Source: an uncultured Bacteroidales bacterium
GTDB taxonomy: Bacteria; Bacteroidota; Bacteroidia; Bacteroidales; Paludibacteraceae
DNA length: 64,000 bases
Direction: 5' to 3'
Assembly (NCBI GenBank): GCA_947164985.1
Contig: CAMUYI010000001.1
Location: forward strand, 1 to 64,000
The notes beneath the pieces were generated by a model. The model did no database searches and was not told the DNA's origin. It saw only the letters and a list, made by a program, of their open reading frames with translations. Within the stretch, counting starts at the first letter, position 1; each line of letters begins with the position of its first letter. The translations under genes and the position numbers were made by a program. Below are positions 33,595 through 40,887 of the stretch, piece by piece.

Positions 33595-35178
33595 ATGAAG
33601 AACTTCTCTAATGTAATCTTGTTCGCATGCTTGTCTCTTATGGGTGCGCTATGTTCTTGCACTTCCGACGAAGGTAAAATTATCAAGTATAAAGATGTAA
33701 CTTACAAGGTTTCCGGAGGTAAGGCTTATGCTATTGGGCCAGAGCAACGATGGGCAAATAGCAGTTTGATTATAAAAAGCGTGATTCCTGGATATCAAGT
33801 GGAAGGTGTGGCAGACTCCGCCTTCTTCAAGGAGGGAAACCTGAAGAAGGTGATTATAGAAGAAGGCATAAAGTGTATTGGTAAGTATGCTTTTGCTGAG
33901 TGTAGTCATTTGGAGGAAGTCACTTTACCAACATCCGTAAAGGAGATAGAAGATGGTGTCTTTAAATGCTGTAGGTTTTTGAGTAAAGTTAATTTCACAG
34001 ACTCGCTTGTTTCGATTGGCGATAGCGCTTTTTATGATATTGATTTTCCCGAACTTGTTTTCCCTCCTCATCTTAGAAAAATTGGAGCAAGTGCTTTTGA
34101 GGATATTTCGTTATATAAAAGTAGCACTTTATGTTTTCCAAACGATTTGGTTTACATTGGCGATAGAGCATTTAGAAATTCATATTTTTCTTCCTTGCTT
34201 TTACCGCAAAACTTAGAGTTTATAGGTGAGGAAGCTTTTGCAAATGGTGGTGATTTAAAGTCTTTATATATTCCGGAAAAAGTTTCGTTCATAGGAGCTG
34301 GCGCATTTGCTAACATTTGTATAGATAAAATAGACATTTCACCTAATAATGAAAAATATATAATTTGTGGAGGTTGCCTTCTTTCTGGAGACAGGAAAGT
34401 TTTGCGGGCAACCTCGAAAGAGGCTCTTAAAAACGATGTCTTAGTTATTCCTGAAGGAGTCGAGTCTTTAGAGAAATGCGGTGTGTATTTATCAAATTAT
34501 TACAGAGCAAAACGAATTTCATTACCTAATTCTCTGAAACGGATATCCAAAGGAGCTATTCGGATACATGGATATGTTCAGTTCGCCAGCATTTATATAC
34601 CTAAAAATGTTGAGCTTATTGAGGCTGCTGCTTTTGACGGTTGTAAATCTGTGGTGGCATATGAGGTTGATCCCGCAAATAAGTATTTTTCTTCTCAGGA
34701 AGGCGTTCTTTTTGACAAATCGAAGACACGCTTGTTAAAGTATCCTTCAGGTAATACTCGCAAAAAATACATATTGCCTTCTAGCGTACAGTCCGTTGAC
34801 AGTGTAGCATTCTCTAATTGCGAGTATCTCTATTCATTAAATACGGCAAATCTTAAGACATTACGTGTAAAGATGTGTTATTATTGCAGGAAATTGGAGG
34901 AAGTTATCTGTCCGAATGTAGATAGTATCATGCGTTGGGCGGTATTTTGGTGTGGCGATGTTATAGTATGTCATGTTGGAGAAAATGTCAAGTATATAGA
35001 TGCGCATGGTTTAGATCATCTAAGGACATTATATTGTCAAGCAGAAAATCCGCCTTACATAAATGGGGAGACGCTTTCTGCAGAAAAACATTCTTGGATA
35101 TACGTTCCGGCCCAAAGTGTATATGCATATCAGAGAGACGAAAAATGGGGAAAACTTAATATTGTTCCTATTCAGTAA
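33595..35178 (+). CDS. BspA-type leucine-rich repeat lipoprotein
   Basis: 527 residues with lipoprotein signal MKNFSNVILFACLSLMGALC and lipidated Cys22. ATG 33595 is preferred over one eight codons upstream, which lies inside the promoter. The body is a run of about 23-residue LRR_5 repeats of the kind KKVIIEEGIKCIGKYAFAEC, LEEVTLPTSVKEIEDGVF and DKIDISPNNEKY, spanning most of the protein. BspA-type proteins are surface proteins often involved in binding host or other microbial surfaces. It is clearly AT-richer than the flanking genes and lies between copies B and C of the dispersed motif, which suggests acquisition. Confidence 0.9.
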   Translation: MKNFSNVILFACLSLMGALCSCTSDEGKIIKYKDVTYKVSGGKAYAIGPEQRWANSSLIIKSVIPGYQVEGVADSAFFKEGNLKKVIIEEGIKCIGKYAFAECSHLEEVTLPTSVKEIEDGVFKCCRFLSKVNFTDSLVSIGDSAFYDIDFPELVFPPHLRKIGASAFEDISLYKSSTLCFPNDLVYIGDRAFRNSYFSSLLLPQNLEFIGEEAFANGGDLKSLYIPEKVSFIGAGAFANICIDKIDISPNNEKYIICGGCLLSGDRKVLRATSKEALKNDVLVIPEGVESLEKCGVYLSNYYRAKRISLPNSLKRISKGAIRIHGYVQFASIYIPKNVELIEAAAFDGCKSVVAYEVDPANKYFSSQEGVLFDKSKTRLLKYPSGNTRKKYILPSSVQSVDSVAFSNCEYLYSLNTANLKTLRVKMCYYCRKLEEVICPNVDSIMRWAVFWCGDVIVCHVGENVKYIDAHGLDHLRTLYCQAENPPYINGETLSAEKHSWIYVPAQSVYAYQRDEKWGKLNIVPIQ

Positions 35179-35205
35179 AAAGTTACTACACACATAAAAA
35201 TGGCA

Positions 35206-35244
35206 GCAAACAATCACAAAATCAAGTGGTTGTTTGTTTTTTAT
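35206..35244 (+). terminator. Terminator after the BspA-like gene
   Basis: AAACAATCAC/GTGGTTGTTT stem followed by a run of T. Confidence 0.85.
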
Positions 35245-35280
35245 TCACACATTTTGTATAAAAACTTTTTTACGAAAAAT

Positions 35281-35311
35281 TTGCGCGAATAGTTGAAAGT
35301 ATATACCTTTG
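35281..35311 (+). promoter_or_regulatory. Promoter of the 35338 gene
   Basis: TTGCGCGAATAG (35281-35292) and TACCTTTG (35304-35311), 31 nt in all. Leader about 20 nt. Confidence 0.75.
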
Positions 35312-35337
35312 CAGCGAATTTAAAATTTATTAGTAAT

Positions 35338-35733
35338 ATGAACAATTTAATTGTATTAAACAACGCACTTGAAGTGCTCGGTAAAGTTTGCAAGACGACA
35401 GAAGCCGTTCTTGCACCGGTATGTGTTCAAAATCGTGGTCAATGGAACAATCTCAACCACATTGAGATTTATAACTCAGGTGACCATCTAGTCAAGAACG
35501 TGACCATTAAAATCATGGATTTGCCTGTTGATGATTGTTATTGGGAAAAACCCGGTAATTCGGATAGGCAAATCTTAGTTATTCCATACATTGAACCTCG
35601 GAATCACATGGAGCAAGAATTAATGTACGCGTATTGTGGTTGTGACACGGATGTACAGTTGCAAATCACATGGGAAGATAGGTTTGGGATCAAGCATTCC
35701 GATTTCCAATACCTACATTTAGAAGGATTGTAA
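35338..35733 (+). CDS. Small protein of unknown function
   Basis: 131 residues, soluble, no signal peptide; ATG 35338 follows its promoter and gives MNNLIVLNNALEVLGKVC. The middle has a beta-sandwich feel: NLNHIEIYNSGDHLVKNVTI, then RQILVIPYIEPRNHMEQELM and VQLQITWEDRFGIKH. I do not recognise it. It shares low GC with the BspA-like gene before it, and the hairpin array begins right after its stop. Confidence 0.7.
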   Translation: MNNLIVLNNALEVLGKVCKTTEAVLAPVCVQNRGQWNNLNHIEIYNSGDHLVKNVTIKIMDLPVDDCYWEKPGNSDRQILVIPYIEPRNHMEQELMYAYCGCDTDVQLQITWEDRFGIKHSDFQYLHLEGL

Positions 35734-35797
35734 TGCTTACTTATCTGCTGCGCCCGGGAATTTACCCTTCGAGCGTTTTTTACTTCTTTCCATTTCA

Positions 35798-36079
35798 GGA
35801 CAATGGCATTGTCCGCTCTCTCACCGCGTTGCCTCCTAGCAGCGCGGTTTTTCTTCTTTTCAGGACGATATCATCGTCCGCTTGGGGTTCTGCTCGCGGG
35901 GCTAACTCCCCGCGTTTATATCCGCATGGTCACCCACCTTCGTTCATTTCCTGAGATTTTATCCTGGTTCAAAACGTATGTCCATTACCCCGGATTATAT
36001 CCGGATCCTCTTTGTCATGTGCGCAGGTCGTCAGGCCTGCGTTTCTTTTTTCTTCCATTTCAGGGCAATCCGATTGCCC
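35798..36079. repeat. Three covarying hairpins
   Basis: Each copy is preceded by TTTCA and followed by GCT: GGACAATGGCATTGTCC (35798), GGACGATATCATCGTCC (35863), GGGCAATCCGATTGCCC (36063). Changes at stem positions 3 and 5 are matched on the other arm. Confidence 0.9.
35931..35975 (+). repeat. Dispersed intergenic motif, copy C
   Basis: Begins ACCCACCTTCGTTCATTTCC and continues TGAGATTTTATCCTGG. Same orientation as copies A and B. Confidence 0.75.
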
Positions 36080-36103
36080 GCTTCTAGAGATTCCATCCTG
36101 GAC
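36080..36103 (+). repeat. Dispersed intergenic motif, copy D (partial)
   Basis: Only the second half, AGAGATTCCATCCTGGAC, directly after the third covarying hairpin. Confidence 0.7.
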
Positions 36104-36161
36104 ATTCAATCCCATCCTATTCCATTTCTTCTCAACATACAATCGTCTTATTATAGTATGC

Positions 36162-36216
36162 GATTAGTATGTAATCAGTAGGTAATTAGTAGGTGATTAG
36201 TAGGTGATTAGTAGGT
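36162..36216 (+). repeat. 11-nt tandem repeat
   Basis: Five units of GATTAGTAGGT, the first two with changes. No spacers, so not a CRISPR array. Confidence 0.85.
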
Positions 36217-36332
36217 TATAACCATTATCATCTACGAACCATTACACAACGTCTTAATAACGTTTATGCACTATACCAACAATAATAATTCTTGGAAATA
36301 TTCAATAAATAGCGCCAGCCAACGAACTGACA

Positions 36333-37331
36333 TCAACGCTCATTCGTCAAAACATAAAGACGGTGGCCATCTACTTCCTCGAAGGTGTCCGGTAAGGTGA
36401 TCTGCGGAGCTGAGACGCCGGATCCGATCGTCAGTTCGGGGGCTACTTCCACATGGATCTCATCCCAGATGCCGGTGTCGAGAATATGGTTCAGCAGTGT
36501 GGAACCGCCTTCGACCAGAATGGAGTGGATATTGCGCGATGCAAGATCGGAGAGAATAAACGGCCAATCGGTACGGTCACGATAGACAATGGTCTCGGCG
36601 TCATCGGAGAAAATACGTGCATCAGCCGGTATCCGTCCATGCCTGTCTATCGTCACCCGAATGGGGTTTCGTCCTTGCCAATGCGTATTCAACAGACGCG
36701 GGTTATCGAGCAGCACTGTATTCGTTCCTACCATGATCGCCATATTCTCCGCCCGCATCTTATGTACCAACTTCTTCGTCTCCGCCGTTGATATTTTTAA
36801 CGGGACACCGCTTGTGCGCTTGATATCGATGAAGCCATCGGCTGTCTGTGCCCACTTGAGGATGACATACGGCCGATGTTGCTCATGGAGGCATAGGAAT
36901 CGCTTATTGAGTTCGCGGCATTGCTCTTCCATCACGCCCACAATCACTTCGATGCCAGCCTCACGCAACATCTGTACGCCTTTGCCGGCCACCAGCGGAT
37001 TCGGGTCCAACATACCGACGACCACTCTACCCACTCCTTTCTCAATAATCAGTTTGGCGCAAGGCGGAGTCTTGCCGTAATGCGAACAGGGTTCGAGGGA
37101 GACGAAAAGCGTACATTTCGACATTTCGAGATCTCGATATTTCGAAGTTTCGAGATGTCGGAAGCAATTCACTTCGGCATGTCCTTCGCCGTATTTTTCA
37201 TGCCAGCCTTCGGCAAGAATGGTGCCGTTTTCATCTACAAGAACGGCTCCTACCATCGGGTTCGGCGCCACAAAATACTCTCCGCGACGGGCAATTTCGA
37301 TACAATGTGCAATATAATTTGCGTATTCCAT
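36333..37331 (-). CDS. ribD: Bifunctional riboflavin deaminase/reductase
   Basis: Two steps of riboflavin synthesis: deamination of the pyrimidine, then reduction of its ribosyl side chain. 332 residues. The N-terminal deaminase has the zinc motifs HAEVNCF and PCSHYGKTPPC (about 50-90); the C-terminal reductase opens RPYVILKWAQTADGFID (about 150). A stretch of 8-nt TTTCGANA-like repeats (37113-37160) encodes ETSKYRDLEMSK between the two zinc motifs. The start codon 37329-37331 lies inside the promoter of the divergent prmC gene, and its own promoter lies 154 nt upstream inside prmC. Confidence 0.95.
   Translation of the reverse strand: MEYANYIAHCIEIARRGEYFVAPNPMVGAVLVDENGTILAEGWHEKYGEGHAEVNCFRHLETSKYRDLEMSKCTLFVSLEPCSHYGKTPPCAKLIIEKGVGRVVVGMLDPNPLVAGKGVQMLREAGIEVIVGVMEEQCRELNKRFLCLHEQHRPYVILKWAQTADGFIDIKRTSGVPLKISTAETKKLVHKMRAENMAIMVGTNTVLLDNPRLLNTHWQGRNPIRVTIDRHGRIPADARIFSDDAETIVYRDRTDWPFILSDLASRNIHSILVEGGSTLLNHILDTGIWDEIHVEVAPELTIGSGVSAPQITLPDTFEEVDGHRLYVLTNER
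37113..37160 (-). repeat. 8-nt repeats inside ribD
   Basis: Imperfect ATTTCGAC-like units with period 8, coding a charged loop between zinc motifs. Confidence 0.7.
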
Positions 37332-37349
37332 ATTTTTTTTGTAATTTTG
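37319..37349 (+). promoter_or_regulatory. Promoter of prmC, overlapping the ribD start
   Basis: TTGCGTATTCCA (37319-37330) and TAATTTTG (37342-37349). The -7 box ends 5 nt before GTG 37354, predicting a leaderless transcript. Confidence 0.85.
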
Positions 37350-37353
37350 CAGC

Positions 37354-38178
37354 GTGAAAGAACTAATCCACCATATTACCGCTCAATTGGCGACCGTTTA
37401 TCCCGAAGACGAAGCACAAGCTTTGGCTTGGTGGCTGATGGAAGAAGAAACCGGTCTTTCCCGCTCACAAATATTAACCGGGTGCAAAGGTACTACAAAT
37501 TTTGCACATGTGCAAGAGATCGTGGAAAGAATCTTGCATTTTGAGCCGATTCAGTACATTTTCGGGCACACTTTATGGAACGGTCTCGACCTAAAAGTCA
37601 CTCCTGCGACCCTTATTCCCCGTCCGGAGACGGCGGAGTTGGTGGAGAGGATTTCATATTTCAAATTTCAAATTTCAAATTGTAGGGTTCTGGATATAGG
37701 CACGGGAAGCGGATGTATCGCGATTGGGATCAAGAAAGCGCATCCGGAATGGGAAGTGACGGGAATTGATATTTCGGAAGAAGCGATAGAAGTAGCAAAA
37801 GAGAATGCGAAACGAAATGGGGTTGAGGTGGAGTTCTTGGCGGCGGATATATTCAATCTTCAATCTCCAATCTCCAATCTCCAATACGACATCGTCGTCT
37901 CCAATCCGCCATATATCTGCGAGAGCGAGAAAGCATCGATGAGACCGAATGTTTTAGATTATGAACCGGCCACTGCTCTGTTTGTACCGGACAACGATCC
38001 GCTCCGATTCTACCGCCGTATTGCGGAATTGAAATTAGGTAAGCATCTCTTCTTCGAGATCAATGAAGCCTACCCCGACGAACTATCCGCCATGTTGAGC
38101 GAATTAGGTTACACCGACATCCAAATAACGAATGACATCTATGGTAAACCGCGAATTATCGAAGCGCGAATGGCTTGA
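37354..38178 (+). CDS. prmC: Release-factor glutamine methyltransferase
   Basis: Methylates the GGQ glutamine of release factors RF1/RF2. 274 residues: helical N-terminal domain (1-75) and a Rossmann methyltransferase with VLDIGTGSGCIAIG and the catalytic SNPPY. It starts at GTG 37354, which aligns with the usual N-terminus. Two stretches of 7-nt repeats are inside the gene: 37655-37681 (FKFQISN) and 37853-37886 (LQSPISNLQ), each placed at a loop just before a conserved motif. The 3' end overlaps recX by about 35 nt. Confidence 0.95.
   Translation: MKELIHHITAQLATVYPEDEAQALAWWLMEEETGLSRSQILTGCKGTTNFAHVQEIVERILHFEPIQYIFGHTLWNGLDLKVTPATLIPRPETAELVERISYFKFQISNCRVLDIGTGSGCIAIGIKKAHPEWEVTGIDISEEAIEVAKENAKRNGVEVEFLAADIFNLQSPISNLQYDIVVSNPPYICESEKASMRPNVLDYEPATALFVPDNDPLRFYRRIAELKLGKHLFFEINEAYPDELSAMLSELGYTDIQITNDIYGKPRIIEARMA
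37485..37515 (-). promoter_or_regulatory. Promoter of ribD, inside prmC
   Basis: Minus strand: TTGCACATGTGCAA (37502-37515) and TACCTTTG (37485-37492), with the standard 31-nt span. It gives ribD a leader of about 150 nt antisense to the start of prmC. Confidence 0.8.
37655..37681 (+). repeat. 7-nt repeat inside prmC, first
   Basis: TTTCAAA units, encoding YFKFQISN just before VLDIGTG. Confidence 0.85.
37853..37886 (+). repeat. 7-nt repeat inside prmC, second
   Basis: CAATCTC units, encoding LQSPISNLQY just before VSNPPY. Confidence 0.85.
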
Positions 38179-38575
38179 CAAGTGTGAGGCCTATTGTGCG
38201 AAATCCGAACATTGCGCAGCCGATGTGCGGCGTAAGTTATACGAATGGGGTGCCCCCGCAGATTTTTCCGATGGAATCGTGGAAAATCTCTATGCCAATG
38301 ACTTCCTCAACGATGCCCGGTTCTGCCATGCTTACGTCCATGACAAAGTGGCTTATCAGTCATGGGGACGAGTGAAGATTCAAGCGGGTCTCAGAGCCCT
38401 TGGATTACCTGAATCGGAAATACAGAAAAGTCTCGATGAAATCGACGAAAGACAGTATAGAACGAACATAGAAGCACTGATTAAACAACGCAAGTCCGAT
38501 AGCGAAGAAAAACGGCTTCGTTTTTTGCTGCAACGCGGCTTTACCTATGATGAAATAAACAAAATTTGCAAATAA
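38144..38575 (+). CDS. recX: RecX family regulator of RecA
   Basis: 143 residues from ATG 38144 (an ATG four codons earlier is also possible). RecX proteins bind RecA filaments and limit their activity. The repeated three-helix pattern is visible: YCAKSEHCAADVRRKLYEWG, FLNDARFCHAYVHDKVAYQSWGRVKI and LIKQRKSDSEEKRLRFLLQRGF. No recA in the window. It overlaps the end of prmC and is co-transcribed. Confidence 0.9.
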   Translation, partial: VNRELSKREWLDKCEAYCAKSEHCAADVRRKLYEWGAPADFSDGIVENLYANDFLNDARFCHAYVHDKVAYQSWGRVKIQAGLRALGLPESEIQKSLDEIDERQYRTNIEALIKQRKSDSEEKRLRFLLQRGFTYDEINKICK

Positions 38576-38577
38576 AT

Positions 38578-38608
38578 TTGCATATATCAATTTTTTGTAG
38601 TAATTTTG
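38578..38608 (+). promoter_or_regulatory. Promoter of rfbC
   Basis: TTGCATATATCA (38578-38589) and TAATTTTG (38601-38608), starting 3 nt after the recX stop. Leader about 16 nt. Confidence 0.85.
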
Positions 38609-38629
38609 TACGCTTTTTTTGAAAACGAT

Positions 38630-39178
38630 ATGGAAATTATTAAAACACCGATTGAGGGATTGCTTGTTATTGAGCCGCAGGTATTCAAGGACGCACGCGG
38701 TTATTTCGTGGAGACGTATAATGAGGAGCGGTATCGTGCAGCAGGTATTGATGCACAGTTCGTGCAAGATAACCAGAGTTGTTCGAGTTATGGCGTGGTA
38801 CGCGGTCTGCATTTTCAGCGTCCGCCTTATACGCAAGCGAAGTTAGTATGTTGTACGGTAGGTCGCGTACTGGATGTGGCGGTGGATCTGCGTAAGGACA
38901 GCCCTACGTACGGGCAGTGGTTCGGCGTAGAGTTGAGCGAAGAGAACAAACGGCAGTTCTATATTCCGCGCGGTTTTGCGCACGGATTCTCGGTGCTGAG
39001 CAACCAGGCTATCTTCACCTATAAATGCGACAACCTCTATCATCCGGAAGCGGACGGCGGTATTCTGCTCAACGACCCGGATCTGGCGATCGATTGGCAG
39101 ATACCCGAAGAGCTGCGGATACTGAGCGAAAAAGACAAAAAGCATCCGACTTTGAAGGATTTTGATAATCCTTTTTGA
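38630..39178 (+). CDS. rfbC: dTDP-4-dehydrorhamnose 3,5-epimerase
   Basis: Third step of dTDP-L-rhamnose synthesis. 182 residues of the RmlC cupin fold: DARGYFVETYNEERY, QDNQSCSSYGVVRGLHFQ (catalytic His) and FYIPRGFAHGFSVLS. ATG 38630 is preferred over one eight codons upstream that overlaps the promoter. rfbD follows after a 7-nt-repeat spacer. Confidence 0.95.
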   Translation: MEIIKTPIEGLLVIEPQVFKDARGYFVETYNEERYRAAGIDAQFVQDNQSCSSYGVVRGLHFQRPPYTQAKLVCCTVGRVLDVAVDLRKDSPTYGQWFGVELSEENKRQFYIPRGFAHGFSVLSNQAIFTYKCDNLYHPEADGGILLNDPDLAIDWQIPEELRILSEKDKKHPTLKDFDNPF

Positions 39179-39206
39179 ATTAAAAATTAAAAATTAAGAA
39201 TTAAGA
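39179..39206 (+). repeat. 7-nt repeat spacer between rfbC and rfbD
   Basis: Exact AATTAAA and AATTAAG units from the rfbC stop to the rfbD start. Confidence 0.85.
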
Positions 39207-40058
39207 ATGAATATTCTTGTAACCGGTGCAAACGGACAGTTGGGGAATGAGATGCGGGTATTGAGTGAGGCGCATCCGAAGCACACCTATTTCTTCACGG
39301 ATATCGCGGAGTTGGACATCACCGACAAAGCGGCGGTATCGACTTTCGTAGCAGACCACGCCATCGATTTGATTGTCAACTGCGCCGCCTATACGAATGT
39401 GGATAAAGCCGAGGAAGATGAAGCAACGGCGATGAAGATCAACGCCGATGCCGTAGCAATCTTAGGTGGTCAAGGGGTAAAGGTGATTCACGTGAGTACC
39501 GACTATGTGTTCTCGGGCGACGAACATGTGCCGTGCAAGGAGTCCGATCCGGTGGCACCGCGTACTGCGTACGGGCGTACGAAATACGAAGGAGAGAAAC
39601 GTCTCTTGGCCGTTTGTCCGGAGGCAGTGATCCTGCGTACGGCATGGCTCTATTCGGAATACGGCAATAATTTCGTGAAGACGATGATCCGTTTGGGCCA
39701 TGAGAAAGAGAAACTCGGCGTGGTCTTCGACCAGATCGGAACACCGACCTATGCAGCGGACTTGGCAGCCGCTATCTTCACCGTGATTGAGACGCCATGC
39801 TGGCATCCGGGTATCTATCATTTTACCAATGAAGGTGTCTGCTCCTGGTTCGATTTCACGATCGCTATTCATGATTTGGCAGGAATAAAGAATTGCAAGG
39901 TTTCCCCGATTTTATCGGAAGAATATCAATACAAGACACCCCGTCCCCACTATAGCGTACTCGACAAGTCGAAGTTCAAAAAGACCTTCGGCGTGGAGAT
40001 ACCCTATTGGCTCGACGGATTGAAGCGATGCATGATGGAATTAAAAATTAAAAATTAA
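39207..40058 (+). CDS. rfbD: dTDP-4-dehydrorhamnose reductase
   Basis: Last step of dTDP-L-rhamnose synthesis. 283 residues, SDR fold: NILVTGANGQLGNEM, INCAAYTNVDKAEED-like VNCAAYTNVDKAEED, and the YGRTKYEGE catalytic YxxxK. Followed by a repeat spacer and the DUF2461 gene in one operon. Confidence 0.95.
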   Translation: MNILVTGANGQLGNEMRVLSEAHPKHTYFFTDIAELDITDKAAVSTFVADHAIDLIVNCAAYTNVDKAEEDEATAMKINADAVAILGGQGVKVIHVSTDYVFSGDEHVPCKESDPVAPRTAYGRTKYEGEKRLLAVCPEAVILRTAWLYSEYGNNFVKTMIRLGHEKEKLGVVFDQIGTPTYAADLAAAIFTVIETPCWHPGIYHFTNEGVCSWFDFTIAIHDLAGIKNCKVSPILSEEYQYKTPRPHYSVLDKSKFKKTFGVEIPYWLDGLKRCMMELKIKN

Positions 40059-40074
40059 AAATTACGAATTCATT
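40040..40074 (+). repeat. 7-nt repeat spacer after rfbD
   Basis: AATTAAA units across the rfbD stop; the last codons KIKN are repeat-encoded. Confidence 0.75.
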
Positions 40075-40788
40075 TTGAAAGATATACTGGATTTTTTAGC
40101 AGAGTTAGCGGTTAATAACAACAAAGATTGGTTTGACGCGAACAGAGCCCGGTACCAAGCGTGCCGAGACCGTTTTATAGCGTTCTCGACGGAGTATATC
40201 TCCCGTCTGACGGAGTTCGATCCGACGCTCAAAGGGCTGCAAGCGAAAGACTGTATCTGGCGCATCAACCGCGATATCCGTTTCTCGGCGGACAAACGGC
40301 CATACAAAGAGTGGTTCGGCTGTTTTCCTGCTACCGGCGTGCCGGGACAGCCGAAGACATGGGGTAGAAAATCCATGCGAGGCGGTTATTACGTACATAT
40401 CCAACCCGGTCAGTGTATGTTCGCTGCCGGCATCTGGGATCCGGGCAAGGAGCTGCTCAAAGCGCTCCGCTCGGAGATAGAAGCCAACTACGAAGAGGTG
40501 GAGGCGATCATGGGTTCCCGCCAATGGAAGAAATACTTCGCGCAGGATTTTGATAGTTATTGGGGCACAGGTCTTAAGAAAGTGCCGGCAGGTTTTAATC
40601 CCGATTTTGTGCATGCCGAATGGCTCAAGCACAAAGCATACACCTTCAGCACCATGCTTACAGATGACGACATCTGTTCACCGGACTTGATGGACAAAGT
40701 GCTGGACATCGCCAAGGCCGCCAAGCCGATGAACGACTTCCTCAACTACACCTTTGAGGAATACGGTGAATTCCCGAGTAGGTGCTGA
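40075..40788 (+). CDS. DUF2461 family protein
   Basis: 237 residues starting at a TTG (40075) that follows the spacer. Typical opening for the family: DFLAELAVNNNKDWFDANRARYQ, later WRINRDIRFSADKRPYKEWF and GGYYVHIQPGQCMFAAGIWDP. Function unknown; often annotated as a TIGR02453 protein. Its stop lies 8 nt before tRNA-Arg. Confidence 0.9.
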   Translation: MKDILDFLAELAVNNNKDWFDANRARYQACRDRFIAFSTEYISRLTEFDPTLKGLQAKDCIWRINRDIRFSADKRPYKEWFGCFPATGVPGQPKTWGRKSMRGGYYVHIQPGQCMFAAGIWDPGKELLKALRSEIEANYEEVEAIMGSRQWKKYFAQDFDSYWGTGLKKVPAGFNPDFVHAEWLKHKAYTFSTMLTDDDICSPDLMDKVLDIAKAAKPMNDFLNYTFEEYGEFPSRC

Positions 40789-40795
40789 TAAATCC

Positions 40796-40867
40796 GGTCT
40801 CTTAGTTCAATGGATAGAACAGGGCTCTCCTAAAGCTCAGATTTGGGTTCGATTCCCAAAGGGACTA
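40796..40867 (+). tRNA. tRNA-Arg (anticodon CCT)
   Basis: 72 nt: acceptor GGTCTCT/AGGGACT, D stem GTTC/GAAC, anticodon stem GGGCT/AGCTC with loop CTCCTAA, T arm TTGGG-TTCGATT-CCCAA. It lies between DUF2461 (8 nt) and the OmpA gene (20 nt) without a promoter of its own that I can see. Confidence 0.95.
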
Positions 40868-40887
40868 CAAAACATAATTTAACAACC

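Larger units (their letters stand above)
35734..36332. other. Non-coding region: hairpin array and tandem repeat
   Basis: About 600 bp with no credible gene; open frames exist but lack promoter and normal composition. In order: three related hairpins (35798-35814, 35863-35879, 36063-36079) whose stems vary by paired changes; CCGCG/CGCGG (35824-35847); CGCGGGG/CCCCGCG (35895-35914); dispersed motif C (35931-35975); CCGGAT/ATCCGG (35990-36004); CGCAGG/CCTGCG (36022-36041); motif D (36080-36103); 11-nt repeats (36162-36216). T/C-rich stretches separate the hairpins. Confidence 0.8.

Noticed and set aside
35803..36087. Open frame of 94 codons in the hairpin array
   Set aside because: The translated product runs across several hairpins, is rich in F/R/S without domain features, and no promoter precedes it.
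37332..37485. FMN riboswitch upstream of ribD
   Set aside because: The ribD leader coincides with prmC coding sequence and shows no RFN-type conserved elements.
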